DNA of 64,000 nt from contig NZ_JAAMFG010000026.1 of assembly GCF_011064545.1 (NCBI RefSeq), forward strand, positions 62,001 through 126,000, written 5' to 3'. Below, in pieces: positions 47,200-55,092 of this stretch. Under the pieces are notes generated by a model. It was not told where the DNA came from. It did not search any database and worked only from the letters and a program-made list of their open reading frames with translations. Every line of letters begins with the position of its first letter. Position 1 is the stretch's first letter. Origin of the DNA: Wenzhouxiangella sp. XN24 (GTDB taxonomy: Bacteria > Pseudomonadota > Gammaproteobacteria > Steroidobacterales > XN24). The position numbers were made by a program, and so were the translations under genes.

Positions 47200-48009
47200 A
47201 TGCCTTTCGCCCCGTCCGGACTGATTACGCTCATGACCGACTTCGGTACAGCGGATCCTTTTGCCGGCATTGTCAGCGGCCGCATCCTGAGTCGTTCTCC
47301 CGCGTCCCGCATCATCGACCTGGGGCATGGCATGCCGATGGGCCGCCCCGACCTGGCAGGCTTCTGGCTGGGACGTGCCTGGCGTGATTTCCCGGTCGGC
47401 ACCGTGCATCTCGCAGTGGTCGATCCGGGAGTCGGGACGGCCCGCCGTGTCCTCCTGGCGCTCGCGGAGGACCGGCTCCTGCTCGCGCCGGACAACGGCC
47501 TGCTCGCTGAGGCGTTGCGTGACTGCCGGACGGCACGCTATTTCGCCATGGCGGCGGACCTGCCCGGGCGGCTCGGGCTCACGCAGATCTCGCAGACATT
47601 CCATGGCCGGGACCTGTTCGCGCCGCTGGCCGCCGCGCTGGCCACGGGCACGCTGGCGCCGGAGGATTTCGGCCCCCCCACCACGCCGGCCGACCCGGCG
47701 CCGCTTCCGGCCCCGACCCGCGACGCCGAGGGCATCAGCGGCGAAATCCTGCTGGCGGACCACTTCGGCAATCTTTTCACCAATATCGGCGCTTCACTGG
47801 TCGCCTCGTGCCGGCAACCCTGGGCGATCGTCGGCACGCAGTCCCTGGCGGTCCGGAACACCTATGCCGACGTGCCGCCGGGCGCGCCGCTCGCACTGGT
47901 CAACGCCTTCGGCGTGCTGGAACTGGCGGTCAATGGCGCCAGTGCTGCGACAGAGCTCGGGCTCGCCCCCGGAACGCCGCTCCGACTCGTGGACGGCCTC
48001 GGCGCCTGA
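47200..48009 (+). CDS. SAM hydrolase (adenosine-forming), DUF62 / SAM hydroxide adenosyltransferase
   Basis: 269 residues. Family motifs: LMTDFGTADPFAGIVSG at the N-terminus, VVDPGVGTARR (catalytic Asp and Arg), APDNGLL, FHGRDLFAPLAAAL (catalytic His) and, in the C-terminal barrel, DHFGNLFTNI. Enzymes with this Asp-Arg-His set hydrolyse S-adenosylmethionine to adenosine and methionine; the halogenase relatives use halide instead. A link to hydrogenase maturation is not known to me; its place directly after hypE suggests co-transcription but may be incidental. Confidence 0.9.
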   Translation: MPFAPSGLITLMTDFGTADPFAGIVSGRILSRSPASRIIDLGHGMPMGRPDLAGFWLGRAWRDFPVGTVHLAVVDPGVGTARRVLLALAEDRLLLAPDNGLLAEALRDCRTARYFAMAADLPGRLGLTQISQTFHGRDLFAPLAAALATGTLAPEDFGPPTTPADPAPLPAPTRDAEGISGEILLADHFGNLFTNIGASLVASCRQPWAIVGTQSLAVRNTYADVPPGAPLALVNAFGVLELAVNGASAATELGLAPGTPLRLVDGLGA

Positions 48010-48060
48010 GGCCGGAGAGACGCCATCCAACAATCACTGCAGACACGGAAAGGTCCAACA

Positions 48061-50109
48061 ATGAATAACGACAGAACTGACGCCATCCGGAACCTGGCCC
48101 TCATCGGACCGGCCGGCACCGGCAAGACCACGCTCGCGGAAACCCTGCTGCACACCGCCGGGGCGATTCCGCAACGCGGCCGGGTGGATCGCGGCGATAC
48201 CGTATGCGATTTCGAGGCGCGCGAAATTTCCATGGCGCATTCGCTGGATACAGCGGTCTGTCATTGCGAGTGGCAACAGACTGAAATCAACATCATCGAC
48301 ACACCCGGTTTCACCGACTTCTTGCCGCGCGCGATCGCGACATTGCCCGCCGTGGAATGCGCAGCCCTCGTGCTCTCCGCTTCGGGTGGGCTCGAGACCG
48401 GCGTGCGACGAATGATGAAGGCGGCCGGCGACGCGCAACTGTCCCGCATCATCATCGTCAACAAGATGGACACCGATCCCGACAAGCTCGACGAGCTGCT
48501 TGCCGAAATCCAGGAGGCATTCGGGGCACGGTGCCTGCCGGTCAACCTGCCGAGCGACCATGGCCGTAAGGTGGTGGACTGCTTTTTTCACGAGAGCGGC
48601 GACGCCACGGACTTCTCCAGCATCGAGGAAGCGCATACGCGGATCATCGACCAGGTGGTCGAGGTGGACGAGGCGCTCATGGAAGCCTATCTCGAGTCGG
48701 GCCAGAACCTGGATCCGCAGCAACTCCACGCCGCATTCGAACAGGCCCTGCGGGAACGGCATCTCATCCCGGTGATTTTCGTTTCGGCGGAAACCGGTGC
48801 CGGGGTCGAGGCCCTGCTCGACTACATCGTCAAGCTCCTTCCCAGTCCGCGGGAAGCCAACCCACCACCTTTCATGCGTGGGGAAGGCGCCGGGGCAGAG
48901 CCGGTCGTGGTGGAATCGGAACCCGATCGACACGTCGTGGCCCATGTCTTCAAGGTCGTCGTGGATCCCTACGTCGGGCGCATGGCGGTCATCCGGGTCC
49001 ACCAGGGGACGATCCGCGCCGGGGCGCAGGTATTCGTGGGCGAGTCGCGCAAACCGGTCAAGCTGAGTCATCTCTACAAGCTGCAAGGGAAGAAGACGTC
49101 CGAGGTTGCCGCCGCGGGACCGGGAGACATCATCGCCGTCACCCGTATCGAGAGTCTCGGCTTCAACGACGTGTTGCACGACTCCCACGACGAAGATCAC
49201 TTCCATGTGCGGCTCCCGGAAGCCGCACCGCCGATGATGGGCATCGCGATCGAGCCGGCGCAACGCGGCAACGAGCAGAAACTCTCCGATGCGCTGCAGA
49301 AGCTGTGCGCCGAAGACCCGGCGCTGCGCGTGGAACACCGCCCGGGAACCAATGAAACGGTGGTCATGTGCAGCGGCGAGCTCCACCTGAGGCTGGTCGT
49401 CGAAGCGATGAAGGAGCGGTTCAACGTCGAGGTCCGGACCCACCCGCCGACCATCCCGTATCGCGAGACGATCACGCGGCCGGCCGAGGGCCACCACCGC
49501 CACAAGAAACAGACCGGCGGTGCCGGGCAGTTCGGCGAGGTTTACCTGCGCATCGCGCCCCTGCCCCGCGGCTCGGGTTTCGAATTCGCCAGCGAAGTCG
49601 TCGGCGGCTCCATCCCGCAGCAGTTCATCCCCGCCGTGGAGAAGGGCGTTCGCCAGGCACTGGCGTCAGGCGCGATCGGCGGATTTCCGCTGCAGGACAT
49701 CCGGGTCGCCGTGTACGACGGGAAAACCCACCCGGTGGACTCCAAGGAAGTCGCTTTCATCAGCGCCGGACGCCGTGCGTTCATCGAGGCCATCCGAAGC
49801 GCCGCGCCGATCATTCTCGAGCCGATCGTGCAGCTCCAGGTGACCGTCCCCGTGGACTCGCTGGGCGCCGTCACCGGTCATTTGTCGGCGCGACGCGGGC
49901 GCGTGCTGGGCTCGACCTCCCTGTCCGGCCAGCGCATCCAGGTCGATGCCGAGGCCCCGCTGGCGGAACTGCAGGATTACGCCAACCAGCTGAAGTCGCT
50001 GACCGGCGGCTCCGGCGCCTGGTCGATGCAGCTCGATCGCTATGAGCCGGTCCCGCCGAAAGTCCAGCAGGATCTCACGCGAGACCTGCACGAGGAAGAA
50101 AACGATTAG
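48061..50109 (+). CDS. Elongation factor G-like GTPase (EF-G paralogue)
   Basis: 682 residues, close to EF-G length. G domain: GPAGTGKTTL (G1), DTPGFTDF (G3), VNKMD (G4); the usual RGITI switch 1 is replaced by AREISMAHS. Domain II is present (~285-385), then domains III-V with HHRHKKQTGGAGQFGEVYLRI and RRGRVLGS. The N-terminal motif differs from the housekeeping EF-G start and the gene is not beside rpsL/rpsG/tufA, so it belongs to the FusA2/EF-G2-type paralogues whose role is less clear. It follows the SAM hydrolase after 51 bases. Confidence 0.88.
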   Translation: MNNDRTDAIRNLALIGPAGTGKTTLAETLLHTAGAIPQRGRVDRGDTVCDFEAREISMAHSLDTAVCHCEWQQTEINIIDTPGFTDFLPRAIATLPAVECAALVLSASGGLETGVRRMMKAAGDAQLSRIIIVNKMDTDPDKLDELLAEIQEAFGARCLPVNLPSDHGRKVVDCFFHESGDATDFSSIEEAHTRIIDQVVEVDEALMEAYLESGQNLDPQQLHAAFEQALRERHLIPVIFVSAETGAGVEALLDYIVKLLPSPREANPPPFMRGEGAGAEPVVVESEPDRHVVAHVFKVVVDPYVGRMAVIRVHQGTIRAGAQVFVGESRKPVKLSHLYKLQGKKTSEVAAAGPGDIIAVTRIESLGFNDVLHDSHDEDHFHVRLPEAAPPMMGIAIEPAQRGNEQKLSDALQKLCAEDPALRVEHRPGTNETVVMCSGELHLRLVVEAMKERFNVEVRTHPPTIPYRETITRPAEGHHRHKKQTGGAGQFGEVYLRIAPLPRGSGFEFASEVVGGSIPQQFIPAVEKGVRQALASGAIGGFPLQDIRVAVYDGKTHPVDSKEVAFISAGRRAFIEAIRSAAPIILEPIVQLQVTVPVDSLGAVTGHLSARRGRVLGSTSLSGQRIQVDAEAPLAELQDYANQLKSLTGGSGAWSMQLDRYEPVPPKVQQDLTRDLHEEEND

Positions 50110-50198
50110 AATGGCGCCATGTGGTCGCGGTCTTGACGTACGTCAATGCGCCGCGCCGCTGGCGCGCCAACATACTTTCATATGCGACGGACAATTCG

Positions 50199-50660
50199 AT
50201 GCTCGATATCAGTGAACTCATGACGCCGCGACGCAGCCTCGTGATCATCAGCCCGGAAGCCACCGTGGACGAGGCGCGGCGCACCATGGCGGCCCACGCC
50301 ATCCGGCATCTCCCGGTGCTGGACGAGAGCGGCAGGATGATCGGCCTGGTGTCGCAGACGGACGTGCTGGTCGCCGGGAACGGCGGCGATCGCCCGGTCC
50401 GCGAAATCATGGTGCGCGACCTCGACGTCGTCGATGAACGCAGCAACGTCCGGCACGCGGCGATGATCATGTTCAGGCAGAAGAGAAGCTGCCTCCCCGT
50501 GACTCGGGACGGCCAGTTGCAGGGCATCGTCACGGATTCCGATTTCCTGGGGGTAGCCATCACCCTCATGGAACAGCTCGAGGCCGCCGAACCCGAACCC
50601 GAGCCGGAAGCGGACATCGACTCCGAGAACATGGAGATGCAGGACGACGTGATCTCCTGA
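50199..50660 (+). CDS. Tandem CBS-domain protein
   Basis: 153 residues from the ATG giving MLDISELM; an upstream GTG at 50121 would add 26 residues that look non-conserved. Two CBS motifs (~1-65, ATVDEARRTMAAHAIRHLPVLDE; ~70-125, VVDERSNVRHAAMIMFRQKRSCLPV) form a Bateman module that usually binds adenine nucleotides. The tail is Glu/Pro-rich. It may regulate a partner enzyme by energy state; none is identified. Confidence 0.8.
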   Translation: MLDISELMTPRRSLVIISPEATVDEARRTMAAHAIRHLPVLDESGRMIGLVSQTDVLVAGNGGDRPVREIMVRDLDVVDERSNVRHAAMIMFRQKRSCLPVTRDGQLQGIVTDSDFLGVAITLMEQLEAAEPEPEPEADIDSENMEMQDDVIS

Positions 50661-50685
50661 GGCCGGGGCGTACGACACCCGGAAG

Positions 50686-50702
50686 GAGCGCGCCCGGCGC
50701 TC
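50686..50702. terminator. Weak hairpin between convergent CBS and ExeA-FHA genes
   Basis: GAGCGC and GCGCTC form a 6-bp stem with a 5-base loop at the junction of the two convergent genes; the right arm reaches into the last codon of the minus-strand gene. No T run, so function is doubtful. Confidence 0.25.
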
Positions 50703-51891
50703 AGCCCGGCAGGATCGTCGTCGCGCTGACGTCGTCCTCGACCGCCTCGAGGCTGCGCGTCGGCGCGATCCCCTCCCCGAGCACCAGGCGGAACTGGCCG
50801 ACCTGCACGACATCGCCGTGGTTGAGGCGGCGCTGGCGAACGACGTGGTCGTTGACCCGGATGCCATTCGTACTGTTGAGGTCGACGACCGTCCACCGGC
50901 CGCCCTCACGCACCAGCATGGCGTGGTGCCGGCTGACCGAATCATGGTCGAGCCGCACATCGTTCCAGGGATGCCGCCCGATCAGCAGCCGCGAGGCATT
51001 CAGGCTGATCCGCGCCGTCGGCTGTCCGTCCAGCAGGATGTCCAGCGCCGCCACTCGCCGCGGGGGCGGCGCATCTTTCGCGGTGTCTCCGTCTTCCGGT
51101 GGCCTGACGCAATGCCCGCCGACGGTATCCTCGTTCGCCTCCAGGGCGATATTCAGCGCGCGCGCGGCCACCTGGTCGATGCGCCCGGGCAGGCCGCCGG
51201 AAAGCTCGTGGATGCGCGCCGAAGCCTCGGGACTGAAAAGCTTGTCCGGCCGGTCGGACCCGGCGGCTTCGGCATGGAATTCGAGGTAATCGCGAGTCTC
51301 CGCGATCCCGAGCGCCTCGAGCCGGTGCTGCCAGCGGATCATCTGGCGCAATGCATGCATGCGCGGTGCAGCGAGCTGGCGTTCCACCCCGTCGCCTCCC
51401 AGGAGGACGAGCTTCAGGCGTCCGTGGCGCACCGAGTTGAGGAGCGAAAGCCATCCCAGTTCCTTGATGACGGCCCCGGAGACCGTGCTCGGCACCTCTG
51501 CGACGATGATGGTCGTGGTGTTCTTCTGCAATTGCTGCCCGAGGAACACTTCGATCAAGCCACGCATCTCGTCGCGGCTGGCATTGAGCCCGTCGAAACC
51601 GAATCCGGCGAGCAGTCCGGCAAAAAAATCGTCCGGGCCGGTCGGCAAAGAGCCCAGCGGGGCCACCAGCGCGCCGGGAAGCGACTGCCGGAGCGTGAAA
51701 TCGAGGGTGGTTTGCTTGCCGGCACCCTGCTCGCCCGTCAGCACCACCAGCAGGTCGACCGACTGTAATGCGCTTTCGAGGAAACCGGCCGCCTCGCGGT
51801 GCTGCGGACCGGCATAGAACACGGCGCCGGGATCGGTTCCGAACGGGAAACGAGCGAGTCCCAGCCGGTTCAGGATGTCGCGATTCGTCAC
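50701..51891 (-). CDS. ExeA/GspA-like AAA ATPase fused to FHA domain, degenerate Walker motifs
   Basis: 396 residues. The N-terminal part (~1-265) follows the ExeA/GspA pattern: LGLARFPFGTDPGAVFY opening, P-loop at residues 53-61, winged C-terminal region. The P-loop reads GEQGAGKQT: the residue after Lys59 is Gln instead of Thr/Ser. The Walker B stretch TIIVAEVPS has Ala131 where Asp is expected. ATP hydrolysis is therefore doubtful. Residues ~285-375 are an FHA domain with GRHPWND, SVSRHHAML and DLNSTNGI, which binds phosphothreonine. ExeA proteins usually help assemble type II secretion or pili; no such genes are nearby. Confidence 0.82.
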   Translation of the reverse strand: MTNRDILNRLGLARFPFGTDPGAVFYAGPQHREAAGFLESALQSVDLLVVLTGEQGAGKQTTLDFTLRQSLPGALVAPLGSLPTGPDDFFAGLLAGFGFDGLNASRDEMRGLIEVFLGQQLQKNTTTIIVAEVPSTVSGAVIKELGWLSLLNSVRHGRLKLVLLGGDGVERQLAAPRMHALRQMIRWQHRLEALGIAETRDYLEFHAEAAGSDRPDKLFSPEASARIHELSGGLPGRIDQVAARALNIALEANEDTVGGHCVRPPEDGDTAKDAPPPRRVAALDILLDGQPTARISLNASRLLIGRHPWNDVRLDHDSVSRHHAMLVREGGRWTVVDLNSTNGIRVNDHVVRQRRLNHGDVVQVGQFRLVLGEGIAPTRSLEAVEDDVSATTILPG

Positions 51892-51904
51892 GATCGGGCC
51901 GTCA

Positions 51905-52324
51905 TCACCACTCGCCGACGTTCGGCATGCTCGCCCACGGTTCCCGCGGCGGCAGGGCCGTCCCTTTCTGGAGCAGCTCGATGGATATGAGGTCGGGGGA
52001 GCGGACGAACGCCATGCGCCCGTCGCGTGGCGGCCGGTTGATCACCACGCCGCCATCCAGCAGGCGCTGGCACGCGGCGTAGATATCATCGACCGCGTAG
52101 GCGATGTGCCCGAAATTGCGTCCCCCGCCATAATTTTCGGGATCCCAGTTCCAGGTCAACTCGATCTGCGCGCTCTCGTCGCCGGGTGCCGCCAGGAAAA
52201 CAAGGGTGAAGCGGCCCGACTCGCTGTCGTGTCGGCGTTGTTCGACCAGGCCGAGGTGATCGCAATAGAAGGCGAGCGAGGCTTCGAGGTCCGTGACACG
52301 AACCATGGTGTGCAGGTATTTCAT
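51905..52324 (-). CDS. gloA: Lactoylglutathione lyase (glyoxalase I)
   Basis: 139 residues. Metal ligands are visible in the usual places: His in YLHTMVRV, Glu in QIELTWN, His in FGHIAYAV and Glu in [23 protein letters not shown] is the standard opening. It isomerises the methylglyoxal-glutathione hemithioacetal in the cytoplasm. Its ATG overlaps the stop of the AI-2E permease gene. Confidence 0.95.
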   Translation of the reverse strand: MKYLHTMVRVTDLEASLAFYCDHLGLVEQRRHDSESGRFTLVFLAAPGDESAQIELTWNWDPENYGGGRNFGHIAYAVDDIYAACQRLLDGGVVINRPPRDGRMAFVRSPDLISIELLQKGTALPPREPWASMPNVGEW

Positions 52325-53403
52325 CCGCCGGCCGCCTCCGATTCCGCTTTCACGATCCCGCCGTCACGCGGCCAGGCCCTGAGTATGGCCTGGATGACGG
52401 TAGCGAGTGGAATCGCAAAGAATACGCCCCACAGCCCCCACAGGCCGCCGAAAAACAGGATGGCCGCGATGATGGCCACCGGGTGGAGATCCACCACTTC
52501 GCTGAACAGGACGGGCACCAGCACGTTGCCGTCGAGGAACTGGATGATGCCGTAAGCGATCAGCACATAATAGAAATCCGCGGAGAGGTCGAACTGGAAG
52601 TAAGCTACCAGCGCGACAGGCAACGTGACCACCGTGGCGCCGATGTAGGGAATCAGCACGGAGATCCCTGTCAGCGCCGCCAGCAACACGGTGTATTGCA
52701 GGCCGAGGAAGCTGAACGCGATCCAGGCCACGGTACCGACGATGAGGATTTCGACCAGCTTGCCTTGCACGTAGTTGCCGATCTGGCGGTCGACCTCGTG
52801 CCAGACCTCCCGAGTCAGGTGCCGATCCTGCGGCAGGAAGCCCGACACCCAGCCCATCAGCAGGTCCTTGTCCTTGAGCAGGAAGAATACGAGGATCGGC
52901 ACCAGCACCAGGTAGACGAGGACCGTGATCAACGTCATCAGCGAAGCCAGGGAAAAACTCAGCAGGCCCTGGCCGAAACGCAGGAGTTCCCCGTTGAAGC
53001 CCGCGAAAACATCGCGGATCTGTTGTTCCGAGACGAGAGCCGGGTAGCGCTCCGGGAGCTGGAGCAGCGCCTTCTGGACCTCCGCGATCATGAAAGGCAC
53101 CTGCTGGAACAACTGCCCCATCTGCCGCGTCAGCAGGGGCACCAGCCATAAGAAGCAGAGCCACAGGACCGCCAGGAACAGCGTGAATACGACCAGCACG
53201 GCCACAGGGTGCGGCAGGCCGCGGACACGAAGCTCCGCGGCGATATTGTTCAACAAATAGGCGATCACGAGCGCCGCGAGCAGCGGCGCGAGCATTTGCC
53301 CGAAGGCCCAGATGGATATCGCCAGCACCAGGACGATCAAGGTCAGGGCGACGACCTGAGGATCTTCCAGCTGCCGGCGTAGCCACGCGAAAATCGCGTT
53401 CAT
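52321..53403 (-). CDS. AI-2E/PerM-family membrane permease
   Basis: 360 residues from ATG 53403. About seven or eight hydrophobic segments with the family motifs [42 protein letters not shown] and [22 protein letters not shown]. Members include AI-2 exporters, Na+/H+ antiporters and proteins of unknown substrate; none is favoured here. It is the gene before gloA and starts back-to-back with the small membrane protein on the plus strand. Confidence 0.9.
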   Translation of the reverse strand: MNAIFAWLRRQLEDPQVVALTLIVLVLAISIWAFGQMLAPLLAALVIAYLLNNIAAELRVRGLPHPVAVLVVFTLFLAVLWLCFLWLVPLLTRQMGQLFQQVPFMIAEVQKALLQLPERYPALVSEQQIRDVFAGFNGELLRFGQGLLSFSLASLMTLITVLVYLVLVPILVFFLLKDKDLLMGWVSGFLPQDRHLTREVWHEVDRQIGNYVQGKLVEILIVGTVAWIAFSFLGLQYTVLLAALTGISVLIPYIGATVVTLPVALVAYFQFDLSADFYYVLIAYGIIQFLDGNVLVPVLFSEVVDLHPVAIIAAILFFGGLWGLWGVFFAIPLATVIQAILRAWPRDGGIVKAESEAAGG

Positions 53404-53485
53404 GCAATGGTCTCCCAGGCGGGCGTACAAGGATATCAGTTCGAGGCGGGACGCACCGCCATGGTTGTGGCCGCAGGACGGGTCT

Positions 53486-53845
53486 GTGAGAATCGCGCAG
53501 AAAGAACGCCAGGGAGCACGGATTTTGGACTGGTTACGCCGCGAGGCCTTGCTGTTGGCGATATTCGGCGGCTTCGGGCTGTTCGTCCTGCCTGCGCTCG
53601 TTTTCCTTGTCGGACAGCAGCTCCTCGGCCCTTACCGTCCCGATGGCGGCATGGGGACATTCTATGGCGACCTATACGGCCACCTGGCCTCCGGCTCTCC
53701 ATGGCCCTGGCTGCTGGTGACGGGTCCATGGCTGACGATCCAGCTGCTGCGATTGCTCTGGCTGCCTGTTTCGCGGGGCACCCGGCGGGCCCCGGACACG
53801 GCGGAACAAAACACTCCGGAGCAACGCGCCGAACCCTTTATTTGA
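53486..53845 (+). CDS. Small membrane protein, unknown
   Basis: About 119 residues from GTG 53486 (AGGA seven bases upstream); TTG 53525 with AGGGAG is an equally good start and gives 106. Two hydrophobic segments: REALLLAIFGGFGLFVLPALVF and WPWLLVTGPWLTIQLLRLLWL, joined by a loop with PYRPDGGMGTFYGDLYGHL. The C-terminus is charged. I recognise no family. It precedes the DUF1232 gene by 56 bases. Confidence 0.6.
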   Translation: MRIAQKERQGARILDWLRREALLLAIFGGFGLFVLPALVFLVGQQLLGPYRPDGGMGTFYGDLYGHLASGSPWPWLLVTGPWLTIQLLRLLWLPVSRGTRRAPDTAEQNTPEQRAEPFI

Positions 53846-53901
53846 CGCTCGCGCAGGCGCGTCGTACTCTCCGGCCGAGGCCGCCAAGGAGCCCTATCGC
53901 C

Positions 53902-54468
53902 ATGTCTCTAAAGGTTACATTCGAGCTCGCCGACGCCGACCTCGATCATTTCCGTCGTGTCATGCGGCAGGCCCGGGCTGCAGCGAAGGGGCGTGGAGCA
54001 GACGAGATCCTGGACGCCGCCGAGCAGGTCCTCGCCGGCGTGGAGGAACGGAACGTTCCCGATTTCATCGGCGACCGGCTGCGCCGGCTGAGAACGCTGA
54101 TCGATATGGTCCGGGATACGGAGTGGGCCCTCCCGGACGAGGAAAAGGGCCGGGTCCTCAATGCGCTGGGCTATTTTGCGGAAGCCGAGGACCTGATACC
54201 CGACGTCGTGCCCGGACTCGGTTTCCTGGACGACGCCATCATGGTGGAACTCGTGGTCCGGGAATTGCGGCACGAAATCGAGGCCTACCAGGATTTCTGC
54301 TCTTTCCGGGCGAGCCGGGACTCAGCCGACGCCGATCCGGACGCAAGGCTCGAGTGGCTCACCGCCAGGCGCCAGGCCCTGCAGTCGCGGATGCGCAATC
54401 GCCGCCGCAAGGACCGGGGACGCAGACGGGTCCGGAGCTCGGGGCGCTCGCCGTTTTCGCTTTTCTAG
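53902..54468 (+). CDS. YkvA-like DUF1232 protein
   Basis: 188 residues from the ATG preceded by AAGGAG. The DUF1232 core is at ~80-120: LPDEEKGRVLNALGYFAEAEDLIPDVVPGLGFLDDAIM. An N-terminal helical part and a very basic C-terminus (RNRRRKDRGRRRVR) flank it. The family is often a small membrane-associated protein of unknown function. The stop TAG overlaps the stop of the convergent 79-residue gene in CTAG. Confidence 0.82.
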   Translation: MSLKVTFELADADLDHFRRVMRQARAAAKGRGADEILDAAEQVLAGVEERNVPDFIGDRLRRLRTLIDMVRDTEWALPDEEKGRVLNALGYFAEAEDLIPDVVPGLGFLDDAIMVELVVRELRHEIEAYQDFCSFRASRDSADADPDARLEWLTARRQALQSRMRNRRRKDRGRRRVRSSGRSPFSLF

Positions 54469-54704
54469 CCCGCGCTGCGTCGGAACCGACTGACCTCCCA
54501 GGCCGCCCAGGAGGACGCGGGATTCTCCGGATCCAGTTCCATGCGCGCCCTCGCCGGCCGTCGCGCGCGCAGGCCGGAGCTGGACAGGGGATCCGGCGCC
54601 AGCCACTTTCGGGGCAGCAGGGGCCGCAATCGCCGGCGCAATCTGCCGATGAAAGGCCCGACCTCGTGCATCGAATCGCTCTCCGGCGCCGAACTGCGCC
54701 TCAT
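54465..54704 (-). CDS. Small basic protein, 79 aa, coupled to upstream membrane protein
   Basis: The ATG overlaps the stop of the 54701-54985 gene (ATGA). The peptide is Arg-rich with no hydrophobic segment: GRLRRRLRPLLPRKW, then a tail ELDPENPASSWAAWEVSRFRR. No family is recognised. Translational coupling and precise stop overlap with the DUF1232 gene support it, but it is short and could be spurious. Confidence 0.5.
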   Translation of the reverse strand: MRRSSAPESDSMHEVGPFIGRLRRRLRPLLPRKWLAPDPLSSSGLRARRPARARMELDPENPASSWAAWEVSRFRRSAG

Positions 54705-54985
54705 GGCAGGAAATAGACCACGATCAGCCCGAGTCCCGCCCACATGCCGATTTGTGAAATCCACCACCAGGAAAGGTTTTTCACCAGGCTGATGAAACTG
54801 GCGGCGCAAACGATGGTCATAGCAAGAAACATGACGGCACTGGTCACCAGCGAACCGATTTCCGCGCTGACCTGGGGGTGCTCCCCGGCCAGCAGGAGGA
54901 AGATGAGCACGACGACGCCCAGCCCGGCGGCTATGGAAGCGGCCGAACCGAGCATGATACCGGTCACTACGGTCAATGGATTCAT
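54701..54985 (-). CDS. Small polytopic membrane protein, unknown
   Basis: 94 residues with three hydrophobic helices: VVTGIMLGSAASIAAGLGVV, LVTSAVMFLAMTIVCAASFI, and WWISQIGMWAGLGLIVVYFL. A short basic/Trp loop (KNLSWWW) joins the last two. No family assigned. It is divergent from prc and coupled to the 79-residue gene. Confidence 0.7.
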   Translation of the reverse strand: MNPLTVVTGIMLGSAASIAAGLGVVVLIFLLLAGEHPQVSAEIGSLVTSAVMFLAMTIVCAASFISLVKNLSWWWISQIGMWAGLGLIVVYFLP

Positions 54986-55092
54986 TGCTGCTCACCCTGG
55001 CCCTGGAAACGCTTGCCTGGCGTCCTCCGGCCCTCTAGCCTTAGTCGCTGGCTCGCCGATTTCGCGGCAGTCACCGCGGTCACGGAGATAAG

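Noticed and set aside
47200-48009. Fluorinase/chlorinase
   Set aside because: Same superfamily, but the Asp-Arg-His hydrolase set is present, so SAM hydrolysis is the simpler call.
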